DNA of 64,000 bases. Origin: an uncultured Limosilactobacillus sp. (GTDB lineage Bacteria > Bacillota > Bacilli > Lactobacillales > Lactobacillaceae). Under the pieces are notes generated by a model. It was not told the DNA's origin. It searched no databases and worked only from the letters and a program-made list of their open reading frames with translations. How positions within the stretch are numbered: the first letter of the stretch is position 1; each line of letters opens with the position of its first letter. The DNA is taken from the NCBI RefSeq assembly GCF_934202705.1, contig NZ_CAKPYE010000009.1, forward strand, positions 28,785-92,784, written 5' to 3'. Of this stretch, positions 1 to 8,186 are shown piece by piece. The translations under genes were made by a program, and so were the position numbers.

Positions 1-417
1 CTGGATATTGATTGATCCTAAAGAATGACCATATAAGTAAAACTTTGCCTGTGGCCACCGCTTCAGGACCTGGTTAAGAACCTTGGCAGCTGTTTGCAAC
101 TGACTAGGAATCAGGTCACGTTGAATAAATAATGATCTACCAATTGGCAGGTTCGTCCCTAACCACTCATGATTCCAAGTCTCTGGAGTTCCCTTGATAA
201 TGCCAGAAGAGCCCTTAAATAGCAACGTATATTCCCTTTGCCGACGGTTTTGAATGATCAGCATTTGAAAGCCATCCGCCATTAGAATATGCTGTTGGAC
301 GACCCAAAATGGCCGGTTAACAATCCGGACTAATTCACCATCTTGTAGGATTTGATATTCTAACTTAGCAACCATCAAACGTTCTTGATCGTTCAGTTCT
401 CGATTACTTAGCATCAT
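1..417 (-). CDS. alpha/beta hydrolase (lipase-like), partial at window edge
   Basis: The frame runs open from the start codon at 417 to base 1, so only the N-terminal 139 residues are present. The last visible residues contain YGHSLGS, a classical nucleophile elbow (GxSxG) of serine alpha/beta hydrolases, late in the visible part as in the Mbeg1-like/DUF2974 lipase-like family. It begins 3 bases after the stop of the upstream gene at 420, so the two are almost certainly cotranscribed. Two consecutive ATG codons lie at the start (417 and 414). The substrate cannot be told from the sequence. The fold assignment is good; the exact family is an inference. Confidence 0.75.
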   Translation of the reverse strand, partial: MMLSNRELNDQERLMVAKLEYQILQDGELVRIVNRPFWVVQQHILMADGFQMLIIQNRRQREYTLLFKGSSGIIKGTPETWNHEWLGTNLPIGRSLFIQRDLIPSQLQTAAKVLNQVLKRWPQAKFYLYGHSLGSINIQ

Positions 418-419
418 TA

Positions 420-986
420 TTACCGTAAGTTTTCGCTGAGCGCTCTGATGCCATCCGCATTGAGTATTTTACCCATCTTAGGGACGACCTCCAGATGACC
501 ATCAATTAACCGATTTTTCAATTCCTGCGCAATTCGGCGATTTTTTCGATCCTGTTCACCAGTAAATAAGTACGTTAACCCTTGGACATGCATTAACTGA
601 TTGGTTAAGTCCACATTCTGAAGCGACTGTTTCAATGTCCGAACCTGTGCTTGATCCAATGGTGATTTCTGAAATAATCCTGGATTAAGTAAACTATTTG
701 TGGCTTGCAGATGCGGACGCACTAACAGTAACCGATCCAAGCGTCCCAATAAATCGACTGACGCCCGCAAAGCAACTATTGCACCAAAATCTTCCCCAAT
801 TAAAATGACTGGCTGGGGAACCGTGCGGAGGTATTTAACAACAGCATGCACTAAACCATTAAATGTATACGGCTGTAGTTGAAACTGTTGATAGTCCAAC
901 ACCTTTAACTGGCGATGACCGATTTTGACTTGCTGCCACCTCTCCAGTTTGCAACTGAACGCTGGTAGGACAACTACTGTTCCCAT
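420..986 (-). CDS. alpha/beta-hydrolase-fold protein with Asp in the nucleophile position
   Basis: This 188-residue protein has the layout of a small alpha/beta hydrolase. A beta strand VILIG is followed by GEDFGA, where the usual catalytic Ser of the G-x-S-x-G elbow is Asp. A late Leu-rich strand (LTYLFTGEQD) carries the acid turn. The start at 986 is chosen because a GAAGGA ribosome binding site lies 9 bases upstream; longer frames from 1019 have no such site. An Asp nucleophile occurs in haloalkane dehalogenase and epoxide hydrolase relatives, but this protein is short and lacks an obvious C-terminal catalytic His, so it may be inactive. It is followed immediately by another hydrolase gene. 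Confidence 0.6.
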   Translation of the reverse strand: MGTVVVLPAFSCKLERWQQVKIGHRQLKVLDYQQFQLQPYTFNGLVHAVVKYLRTVPQPVILIGEDFGAIVALRASVDLLGRLDRLLLVRPHLQATNSLLNPGLFQKSPLDQAQVRTLKQSLQNVDLTNQLMHVQGLTYLFTGEQDRKNRRIAQELKNRLIDGHLEVVPKMGKILNADGIRALSENLR

Positions 987-1066
987 AATCATTCTTCCTT
1001 CACATATGATATTAACCATTTTATCATGCTCATTCTGATCTTTCAGTAGCTATATTATCCCATATT

Positions 1067-1108
1067 CAAAAGACATCCAGCCAAGATCCTCTCGCTGGAT
1101 GTCTTTTG
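1067..1108. terminator. bidirectional intrinsic terminator
   Basis: A perfect 15-base inverted repeat (arms 1067-1081 and 1094-1108, 12-base loop) has A-runs at its left arm and T-runs at its right arm. It lies just downstream of the minus-strand HdeD-like gene. Confidence 0.85.
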
Positions 1109-1123
1109 AAATTGATGAATCTT

Positions 1124-1642
1124 TTAAAATGCGGCCACCATTAAGATGACACCCACTAAAATTAAGAATGTCGCAATCAGCCAAACTAAGACCACTGCAG
1201 ACAATAATGGGTTAAATAAGAGCATCACACCTAAAATAATGCCTAAAACGTTTAGTACTACCAATAGCCAGTAGTAACCTTTGCCAAACTGACGATAGAA
1301 GTTTGCAACTTGAAGTTGACCAATACAATCAACAATAAACCAAATTGCAAAAACATACGCCACCGTTAAAATGCCAACACCATGGAAAAATAAGAAAATT
1401 AATCCCAAAATAATATCTAAAATGGCCATAAGAATCAACCAGACTGACCGATGGTTTAGTAAGTGACTAACCGTTTGCCGAAGCCATAGTTCATAAATCC
1501 CCTTTAAAATGGCAAAAATACCAACCATAATAGTGACAAACTTTAACGTGGTATCAAGATGATATAGCGAAAGGCATCCTAAAATAATGAACAAAATACC
1601 TAAAATAAAGGCCGCCCAATCAAATTGCTTTCGTGCTTCCAT
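1124..1642 (-). CDS. HdeD/DUF308 family membrane protein
   Basis: The 172-residue product is almost entirely hydrophobic and has about six predicted membrane spans in three hairpin pairs, the pattern of the HdeD/DUF308 family. These are inner-membrane proteins, first noted in acid resistance in enterobacteria, with no settled biochemical role in lactobacilli. The start is supported by a strong GGAGAGGAGG ribosome binding site a few bases upstream. It stands alone: a terminator follows it, and a separate minus-strand gene lies 63 bases upstream. The family call rests on the repeated short hydrophobic segments with Gly-rich turns (for example LDIILGLIFLFF). Confidence 0.7.
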   Translation of the reverse strand: MEARKQFDWAAFILGILFIILGCLSLYHLDTTLKFVTIMVGIFAILKGIYELWLRQTVSHLLNHRSVWLILMAILDIILGLIFLFFHGVGILTVAYVFAIWFIVDCIGQLQVANFYRQFGKGYYWLLVVLNVLGIILGVMLLFNPLLSAVVLVWLIATFLILVGVILMVAAF

Positions 1643-1705
1643 TTTATTCCCTCCTCTCCATTATTAATTATAGCACCGTGTCTCATGTCACTAATACAAT
1701 GTGCT

Positions 1706-2542
1706 TTAATCAACGACCAAATCTAACTCTAATTCGATGGGAGTATGATCTCGACGCGCACCGGTATCAATCATTGATGAACTAACCACTTGATCAGCAA
1801 GCCGGTCACTGACAAGCCAGTAGTCAATCCGCCACCCAGAGTTGTTTTGTTTACTCGTAATGACCCGTTGTGCCCACCAAGAATAGATGCCCGCCGTTTC
1901 TGGATGAAGATGACGAAAACTGTCGGTAAAGCCAGCTGCTAGTAATTTCGTAAAATGTTCCCGTTCTTCATTGGTAAAGCCGGCTGAATGATGATTATTT
2001 TCCGGATGGGCAAGATCAATCGGTTCATGAGCAACATTAAAATCACCACTGGCAATGACTGGCTTTTGTTGATCTAGTTGTTGCAAGTAGTCACGATAAC
2101 GATCATCCCAAACCTGCCGTTCGTCTAGTCGGCGGAGCCCGGTCCCTGAATTAGGGGTATAAACTTCAGTTACAAAGCAATTTGGAAACTCGAGGGTAAT
2201 GATCCGTCCTTCATCATCCATCGGCTCTGGTGCACCAATCCGTGGGTAAGAAACTTTCGGCTTGAGGTCTTCACGATAGAGGTACATTGTACCGGCATAA
2301 CCTTTCCGGGCGGGTTCAACAGAACTTCGCCAGACGACTTGATAACCAGGAAAAATCTCATTTAAAACTGTCAGATGCTTTTTTGTGGGGCCATTTTTTG
2401 AAAGCTTGGTTTCCTGAATCGCCAGTACATCAGGTTGCAAAGCTGCTAATCGATGTAAAACATCACGAGTTTCTCCTGCCCGAGTGGATGTTCCAGTTAA
2501 TGCCGCATTAATTGAGTCAATATTCCAAGAAATTAATTTCAT
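1706..2542 (-). CDS. exoA: exodeoxyribonuclease III / AP endonuclease
   Basis: This is an Mg2+-dependent DNA repair nuclease of the exonuclease III (Xth/ExoA) family, 278 residues, the usual length. Visible motifs in order are the N-terminal MKLISWNID, the metal-binding Glu in IQETKLS, the Tyr in EVYTPNSG, the ASGDFNVAH segment with catalytic Asp and Asn, and the C-terminal RRDHTPIELEL with the essential Asp-His. The start at 2542 is preferred because AGGAGG then sits 6 bases upstream; the ATG at 2545 would be only 3 bases from it. The enzyme would act in the cytoplasm in base excision repair at abasic sites. It is not in an obvious operon. Confidence 0.93.
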   Translation of the reverse strand: MKLISWNIDSINAALTGTSTRAGETRDVLHRLAALQPDVLAIQETKLSKNGPTKKHLTVLNEIFPGYQVVWRSSVEPARKGYAGTMYLYREDLKPKVSYPRIGAPEPMDDEGRIITLEFPNCFVTEVYTPNSGTGLRRLDERQVWDDRYRDYLQQLDQQKPVIASGDFNVAHEPIDLAHPENNHHSAGFTNEEREHFTKLLAAGFTDSFRHLHPETAGIYSWWAQRVITSKQNNSGWRIDYWLVSDRLADQVVSSSMIDTGARRDHTPIELELDLVVD

Positions 2543-2602
2543 CATGATCCTCCTCTTTGATTAATATCTTACGCTGAACCGGCTTGAATTGCACTAATCA
2601 GA

Positions 2603-2641
2603 ACTAAAAAGGAGCTGCCAAATCGGCAGTTCCTTTTTAGT
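2603..2641 (-). terminator. intrinsic terminator after the maltose operon
   Basis: The 17-base arms (2603-2619 and 2625-2641) pair with one G-T wobble and end in a TTTTT run in the minus direction. It lies directly after pgmB and so ends the maltose operon. Confidence 0.85.
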
Positions 2642-2658
2642 GATTGTTTAGTTGAAAA

Positions 2659-3318
2659 CTACATTTGTGCTTTAATGGCCGCCAGTGAAACTTCACTGGT
2701 TTGGTTAAATTTCACATCAGCATCATTTAGACCGCTACCAATCCCAATGGAAAGTTCACCAGCACCGTTAATGGCCTGAATGCCGGCTTGGGCATCTTCA
2801 ACACCAGCCACTTCATTTACTGGTAAATTCATTGTCTTGGCTGCTTCAACGTAAATTTCTGGGTCTGGCTTCCCCTTTGACAGTTTAGCCGGGTCCACAA
2901 TCCCTTCGAAGTAGTCGGTTAGTTGCAGGTACTTTAAAACTTTCGGTGCATTTTTAGAAGCTGAAGCTAATACTAAATGATAACCAGCATCCTTAAGTTC
3001 ATCCAAAAATGCCTTCATCCCGGGTAAAATGTCCGCTGGAGTTAAGGTTTCCACTAACTTAACGTAGTTATCATTCTTTTCAGTAGCTAAAGTTACCTTT
3101 TCAGCTTGCGAATAGTCGTTTTCATGACCACCAGCCTTTAAAATCAGTTCCAAGGAATCCATCCGACTAACTCCCTTTAGGGCGTCAGCTAATTCTGGAG
3201 TCCATTCAGTTCCAACTTTATCGGCCAATTGGTGCCATGCTTGACCATGAAAGCGTGCCGTATCAGCAATGACCCCGTCCATATCAAAAGCAAATCCTTT
3301 AAGATCATTAAAGTTCAT
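2659..3318 (-). CDS. pgmB: beta-phosphoglucomutase
   Basis: This HAD-superfamily enzyme converts beta-glucose 1-phosphate to glucose 6-phosphate, taking the product of maltose phosphorylase into glycolysis. The 219 residues match the family length. The FDMDGV motif gives Asp12 as nucleophile and Asp14 as acid/base. HAD motif 2 is in VLASAS, the Lys is in LSKGKPDPE, and the acidic motif 4 is in GVEDAQAG. It starts 18 bases after the maltose phosphorylase gene and is the last gene of the operon, before a strong terminator. The pairing with GH65 phosphorylase is classic for lactobacilli and makes the substrate assignment firm. Confidence 0.96.
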   Translation of the reverse strand: MNFNDLKGFAFDMDGVIADTARFHGQAWHQLADKVGTEWTPELADALKGVSRMDSLELILKAGGHENDYSQAEKVTLATEKNDNYVKLVETLTPADILPGMKAFLDELKDAGYHLVLASASKNAPKVLKYLQLTDYFEGIVDPAKLSKGKPDPEIYVEAAKTMNLPVNEVAGVEDAQAGIQAINGAGELSIGIGSGLNDADVKFNQTSEVSLAAIKAQM

Positions 3319-3336
3319 CTTTAAATTCCTCCTGAA

Positions 3337-5589
3337 TTACTTTAGTTCAAGTTGCTTACCAGCTAAGTCAATTGTAATTGGGTCACCTGACACTAATTCA
3401 ATTTTAGTACCATCTGGGTCAACTCTGATCTTTAAGATCCGTCCACGGAACGTTTGACGGAATTGGTATGAATCCCACTTCTTTGGCAAGAATGGTGCAA
3501 AGTGCAATTGGTCTCCACGAACCCGCATACCAGCAAACCCTTGAACGATATCTAACCATGAACCAGTCATTGAAGTAATGTGCAACCCATCAGACGTGTC
3601 GTTATTATAGTTATCTAAGTCAAGCCGTGCTGACCGTTCATATAATTCAACCGCCTTATCTTCATAACCAATATCAGCTGCGATAATTGAGTAGACAGAA
3701 GCAGAGAGACTTGATTCGTGAACCGTAAATTGTTCATAGAAGTCAAAGTTACGCTTCTTTTCATCCTTGGTAAAGTCATCAATGAAGTCCCAAAGTCCCT
3801 GGATAACATCACCCTGCTTAACGTATGGCGAACGCAGAATCTTATCCCATGACCAATTTTGGTTCAGTGGTAATTGATCACTTGGAATTTCAGAGACTGG
3901 CTTCAAATCCTTATCTAAGAAGCCATCATTTTCTGGGAAGATATCTTTTTGCTTGTCATATGGTAGGTACATGTTATCAACAATTCCCTTCCAGTGACGC
4001 TTTTCATCTTCGGTAACGTCCAGCTTCTTAGCTACCTGATCATCCACTTCAGCCAAGACCTCTAACGTGTACTTCAATGTCCATTGGCAAAGTAAGTTGG
4101 TGTACCAATCGTTATTAACGTTGTTATCATATTCATCTGGTCCAGTGACACAATGCAGCATGTACTTATTTTGCCGTTGTGAGTAGTGGACCCGATCAGC
4201 CCAGAAACGTGAAATTTCAGTTAAGACTTCCGCACCTTCGTTCAAAACGTATGACTTATCGCCAGTGTATTTCGTATAGAGATAGATTGCGAAGGCAATG
4301 TCACCATTTCGGTGGATTTCTTCAAAGGTAATTTCCCATTCGTTATGACATTCGATTCCGTTGAAGGTTACCATTGGGAATAAAGCACCTTTCAGGCCTT
4401 GTTCTTGAGCGTTCACAAACGCACCATCAAGTTGCTTGTAACGGTACATCAGTAAGTTGCGTGCCACTTCTGGATTAGCAACTCCTAGGTAAACGGGAAT
4501 ACAGTAAGCTTCGGTGTCCCAGTATGTTGCTCCACCATACTTTTCACCAGTAAAGCCCTTTGGACTAATGTTCAAACGGTAATCATTACCATAGTAAGTG
4601 GAGAAGAGTTGGAAAAGATTGAACCGAATCCCTTGTTGAGCCCCTTCGTCCCCGTTAATTTCAACATCTGACTTTGTCCAACGGTCAGCCCATTCCTGAA
4701 CATGAGGATCCAAGAGTTCAGCAAAGCTTTGTGCGTCAAATTGATCAGTCAGATCATTTAAACGTTTTTCAATGGCAGCTTGTGAGTCAAAGTCTCGTGA
4801 AGTGACAACGACCGTCCGTTTTTCAAGAGTGACTGTTTGGCCGGCAACGACAGTTCCAGCAAAGTTGTTGTAGGCATCTTTTGCATCAGTACCGTCGCCA
4901 ACATGATCTAGATCAGTCTTCGTGGTCGTCTGCATACCAACGGTAAATTGTGGCGTCCCAAAGTCGTTTGGCTTCGTTTCGGAAGTTAATTCAGCATACT
5001 CACCATTAGCATGCTTACTGAGGACGTTCCAGAATTGTTCATCATAGTTAGCATCTTCGTTATAAACATCAGCATCAATCATGCTCGTAACTTCAACTTT
5101 GGCATCATTTTGTCCCTGATTTTTAATCTGAACTCGTTGCCCAACTAATTCTTTTTGGACTGCGGAAACAAACCGTTCAAATTGGAAACTCATGTCCGTC
5201 CCACCAATTGCAACGGTGAATTCACGGGTAAGAACACCACGCTTCATGTCAAGGTCAAGCTTAAAGTTCTTTGGCGCTTGCTTAGCAAGGTCAAGTTGTT
5301 CGTCGTTGACTTTGATGATTAACTTCATGAAGTTAACCGCGTTGATCATCTTACCAAAGTACTTCGGATAACCGTTCTTCCACCAACCAACACGGGTCTT
5401 ATCAGGGAACCACACCCCACCAAGGTAAACCCCTTGCATGTGGTCACCGGTATAGCCTTCTTCAAAGAAGCCCCGCATCCCGAGATTTTCGTTGGCTAAC
5501 GACGTCATTGATTCTTGAAGTCGTTTATCTTGGGGATCCCATTCTTTAGTCGCAACGTGCCATGGTGCAATATCAAATGTTCGTTTCAT
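3337..5589 (-). CDS. mapA: maltose phosphorylase (GH65)
   Basis: This cytoplasmic enzyme splits maltose with phosphate into glucose and beta-glucose 1-phosphate, without using ATP. The 750 residues carry the GH65 architecture: N-terminal beta-sandwich, then the (alpha/alpha)6 catalytic domain. The catalytic acid lies in TGPDEYDNN at Glu486, very near Glu487 known for the Lactobacillus brevis enzyme. The phosphate-binding region is near HESSLSASV and TSMTGSW. The gene lies between a transporter and pgmB in one operon. The start at 5589 has upstream purine-rich sequence (AAAGGAAT). Trehalose or kojibiose specificity cannot be excluded by motif alone, but the pgmB and transporter context and the close fit favour maltose. 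Confidence 0.93.
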   Translation of the reverse strand: MKRTFDIAPWHVATKEWDPQDKRLQESMTSLANENLGMRGFFEEGYTGDHMQGVYLGGVWFPDKTRVGWWKNGYPKYFGKMINAVNFMKLIIKVNDEQLDLAKQAPKNFKLDLDMKRGVLTREFTVAIGGTDMSFQFERFVSAVQKELVGQRVQIKNQGQNDAKVEVTSMIDADVYNEDANYDEQFWNVLSKHANGEYAELTSETKPNDFGTPQFTVGMQTTTKTDLDHVGDGTDAKDAYNNFAGTVVAGQTVTLEKRTVVVTSRDFDSQAAIEKRLNDLTDQFDAQSFAELLDPHVQEWADRWTKSDVEINGDEGAQQGIRFNLFQLFSTYYGNDYRLNISPKGFTGEKYGGATYWDTEAYCIPVYLGVANPEVARNLLMYRYKQLDGAFVNAQEQGLKGALFPMVTFNGIECHNEWEITFEEIHRNGDIAFAIYLYTKYTGDKSYVLNEGAEVLTEISRFWADRVHYSQRQNKYMLHCVTGPDEYDNNVNNDWYTNLLCQWTLKYTLEVLAEVDDQVAKKLDVTEDEKRHWKGIVDNMYLPYDKQKDIFPENDGFLDKDLKPVSEIPSDQLPLNQNWSWDKILRSPYVKQGDVIQGLWDFIDDFTKDEKKRNFDFYEQFTVHESSLSASVYSIIAADIGYEDKAVELYERSARLDLDNYNNDTSDGLHITSMTGSWLDIVQGFAGMRVRGDQLHFAPFLPKKWDSYQFRQTFRGRILKIRVDPDGTKIELVSGDPITIDLAGKQLELK

Positions 5590-5655
5590 GATAAATTCCT
5601 TTCTTAATTAAACCTGCGATGATTTCAATTTTTTAAATCGTTATCTTTAACCTGA

Positions 5656-7002
5656 TTATCGGACATAAGTTTCGTGAATCGTGCCGACTGAAAGGGCTGC
5701 TAATACCATCACGCCCCCAGCTAAGAGAAACATGTGAACTTGTGAACCACCCAGCATTGGGAAAATCGCAAAACTGAGTAATGAAGCAACAATTTGCGGC
5801 AAACAAATGGAGCCATTGAAGAGGCCAAGATATGTTCCCATATGCTTACCAGATAACGCATTCGTAACGATCGTCAATGGATATGTGTTCATTCCTGCCC
5901 AGGCGATTCCAATCAAAGTATACGAAAGGATCAGCGTCCACGGATCATGGATAAAGAAGATCGAAATGAAGCCAAGGGCGCCAAGCACAAGGCTCCCGGC
6001 ATAGCCTAATTTATGGTATTTATTTGGCACCTTAGCCAAAACGTAGGACCAAACCACTGCGGCAATTGACTGAACTGCTGCTAACACCCCATACCAATTT
6101 CCCGCTTCTTGATATTCAATCCGTGTTGCATCTGTGGTATGCCAAACGTTGTCTGCAATTGCTCCTACTGAATACGTCCAAAGATATTGGAAAGCAAACC
6201 AACAGAAAAATTGAACCAAGGTAACCGTCCAGAAGGCCTTAGGCGCATGTTTCAGTAATGTAAACCAGTTACCGCCTTCCTTGTTATCGTCTTCAGAAAT
6301 CCCATGATACTTAGCATAGGTGGCTGGATCATATTCATGTACCCGAAAAACAGTAAAAAGACTAGTAATCACTAACAAGGCAGCACCCACGTAGAAGGAA
6401 ATAATCACGGACGGTGGCACAACCCCTTTGGGCGCTTTATTGGCCACACCAAGCCATGTCAATAGGAATGGGAAGATAGCTGCCAATACTGCCCCGGTGT
6501 TCGACAAGAAACTTTGCACCCCATAGGCGTAACTTTTTTGATCATCATTGACCATATCACCAACCATCATCTTAAATGGTTGCATGGCAACATTCGATGA
6601 GAGATCCAAAAAGGCAACGGTAATTGCTCCAAACCACAGTGCGGCTAGTGAGCCATACCCAAAGCCAAAACTTCCTGAGTTTGGTAGCAGGAGCATGACA
6701 ATTACCGCTACTAACGTTCCTAACAGTAAGTATGGTAATCGACGACCACCCAGTTTTGGTGCCCAGGTGCGGTCAGAATAATAACCAATGATTGGTTGAA
6801 CAATTAATCCTGCCAGTGGTGGCAAAATAAAGAACCAACCAAGATTATTTGGATCAGCACCGATCGTTTGGAAGATTCGACTCATTTGTGAGCTTTGCAA
6901 GGTAAATGCAGTTTGGACACCCAGAAAGCCAAAGTTGATCATCCAAATCATGCTACTGGAGAGCGTCGGCAAACCAGCAGCTTTTGAATTATCTTGACTC
7001 AT
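5656..7002 (-). CDS. MFS/SLC45-like disaccharide transporter of the maltose operon
   Basis: The product is a 448-residue major facilitator with about twelve membrane segments. The region after the first segment (LQSSQMSRIFQ) and the GYYSDRTW loop between segments 2 and 3 match the GPH/SLC45 group of disaccharide:H+ symporters. It is the first gene of the transporter-mapA-pgmB operon, so maltose is the likely substrate. The true start is the ATG at 7002, placed 8-10 bases after AAGGAG; an upstream GTG at 7011 lies inside that ribosome binding site. A paralogue with the same motifs sits at 22948-24357 beside the GH31 locus. Confidence 0.85.
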   Translation of the reverse strand: MSQDNSKAAGLPTLSSSMIWMINFGFLGVQTAFTLQSSQMSRIFQTIGADPNNLGWFFILPPLAGLIVQPIIGYYSDRTWAPKLGGRRLPYLLLGTLVAVIVMLLLPNSGSFGFGYGSLAALWFGAITVAFLDLSSNVAMQPFKMMVGDMVNDDQKSYAYGVQSFLSNTGAVLAAIFPFLLTWLGVANKAPKGVVPPSVIISFYVGAALLVITSLFTVFRVHEYDPATYAKYHGISEDDNKEGGNWFTLLKHAPKAFWTVTLVQFFCWFAFQYLWTYSVGAIADNVWHTTDATRIEYQEAGNWYGVLAAVQSIAAVVWSYVLAKVPNKYHKLGYAGSLVLGALGFISIFFIHDPWTLILSYTLIGIAWAGMNTYPLTIVTNALSGKHMGTYLGLFNGSICLPQIVASLLSFAIFPMLGGSQVHMFLLAGGVMVLAALSVGTIHETYVR

Positions 7003-7030
7003 AACAAACACTCCTTAACTTTGCGCTTTT

Positions 7031-7044
7031 TGAAAGCGCTTTTA
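7031..7044. promoter_or_regulatory. cre-like site in the maltose operon leader
   Basis: TGAAAGCGCTTTTA matches the catabolite-responsive element consensus TGWAANCGNTNWCA at 13 of 14 positions. It lies downstream of the promoter -10, where CcpA could block elongation. Confidence 0.75.
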
Positions 7045-7057
7045 AATTACGCCTAAT

Positions 7058-7095
7058 AATATATCAAACATTATTCTTTAATGCAACCGTTTGCA
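7058..7095 (-). promoter_or_regulatory. maltose operon promoter with LacI-type operator at the -35
   Basis: Read on the minus strand, TTGCAT (7081-7086) is followed after exactly 17 bases by TATATT (7058-7063), a good sigma-A promoter. The palindrome TGCAAACGGTTGCA (7082-7095) overlaps the -35, a position suited to repression by the neighbouring LacI-family regulator. What is seen is the spacing and symmetry; the binding protein is inferred. Confidence 0.75.
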
Positions 7096-7161
7096 CAATT
7101 TTTTAAATAAAAAAATTCAGTTAAGCAAAACTGATGCATAACCACCGCTGCTGAACTGAAT

Positions 7162-8097
7162 TTAATTAAATTGATACGGTACATAAACACATTGCTGACG
7201 CGGATTAAATAATAATTTAACCGCTTCGGCACCCAGTTTTTGTGGTTGGAGATCAATCACCGCTTGATCATTAAAAACCACTTTGATCCATTGGCTATTA
7301 TTAAAGCACGCCACCGGTAATTCAGTTTCTTTTAATTGACGTGCATAACGCAGGTAGATCACATCATCCGCAAAGATCAAGCCATCAACTTTCGAGTGAG
7401 CTGCTAGCCACGCCATCAAATCATCCTGCACTTGGAGTTCTACCACCGTTGATTGAGCTGCCCGCTCATGCATCGCTTGTTCATAACCCGACTGCCGATC
7501 AGCTTCAAAGGGATGATTAGCTGCTGAGCGAATAAATGCTGGGTGTTGTAACTGATGCAAGTGACATAAGCGTTCCGTGGCCGCCTTTCCAACAGCCACG
7601 TTGTCATTATCGACGAACCGGTCTGTCGCATTGTAGGGATGACCGACAATAACATATGTCAAATGCTGTCGTTGGAGATAACTAACGATCGGATCATTCT
7701 GCTTCGAATACAATAAAACGAACTTATGTACTTTCGCTTGCTGAGCCATTGCGTCCACTTGCCGAACTAAGTCTTCCTGATTGGTTCCCATTGCTACCAT
7801 CATTTCATAATTTTGGCGCCGAATTGCTTTACCAATCCCCCACATAATTTCAATATGGAACGGATTAGCTGGCTGGGTTGTTTGAATATCTGGAATGGGA
7901 AAAACAACTCCAATGATGTTCGCTTCACCACGGCTTAAATTCCGTGCAGAAAAGTTCGGGCGATAGCCTAATTCACGGGCAATCTGTTTCACCCGTTGGC
8001 GAGTTTGAAGACTAATGCGCGGATTGTCATTTAACGCTCGTGACGCTGTAGATGTTGAAACTCCTGCTTTTGCTGCAATTGTTCTAATTGTTACCAA
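7162..8097 (-). CDS. LacI-family regulator of the maltose operon (MalR-like)
   Basis: The protein begins with a LacI-type helix-turn-helix (IAAKAGVSTSTASRALND) and hinge helix (GYRPNFSARNLSRG), followed by a periplasmic-binding-protein-like sensor domain. I place the start at a TTG (8097), giving 311 residues beginning MVTIRTIA, because GGAGG lies 8 bases upstream. The ATG at 8112 has no ribosome binding site and itself overlaps this one. It lies upstream of the maltose operon on the same strand. The operator at 7082-7095 is the likely target. The effector is probably maltose or a derivative, an inference from context. Confidence 0.85.
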   Translation of the reverse strand: MVTIRTIAAKAGVSTSTASRALNDNPRISLQTRQRVKQIARELGYRPNFSARNLSRGEANIIGVVFPIPDIQTTQPANPFHIEIMWGIGKAIRRQNYEMMVAMGTNQEDLVRQVDAMAQQAKVHKFVLLYSKQNDPIVSYLQRQHLTYVIVGHPYNATDRFVDNDNVAVGKAATERLCHLHQLQHPAFIRSAANHPFEADRQSGYEQAMHERAAQSTVVELQVQDDLMAWLAAHSKVDGLIFADDVIYLRYARQLKETELPVACFNNSQWIKVVFNDQAVIDLQPQKLGAEAVKLLFNPRQQCVYVPYQFN

Positions 8098-8135
8098 CCG
8101 ACTATCCTCCATAAACGTAATAATCTTATTTTATC

Positions 8136-8180
8136 AAAAAAAGCAGGTTGTGACTGGACTTTTTCACCCGTCACAACCTG
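8136..8180 (-). terminator. intrinsic terminator after the 8187-9056 gene
   Basis: An 11-base perfect stem (8144-8154 with 8170-8180) is followed by a seven-T run in the minus direction, directly downstream of the gene ending at 8187 and before the LacI gene. Confidence 0.85.
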
Positions 8181-8186
8181 TTCACA

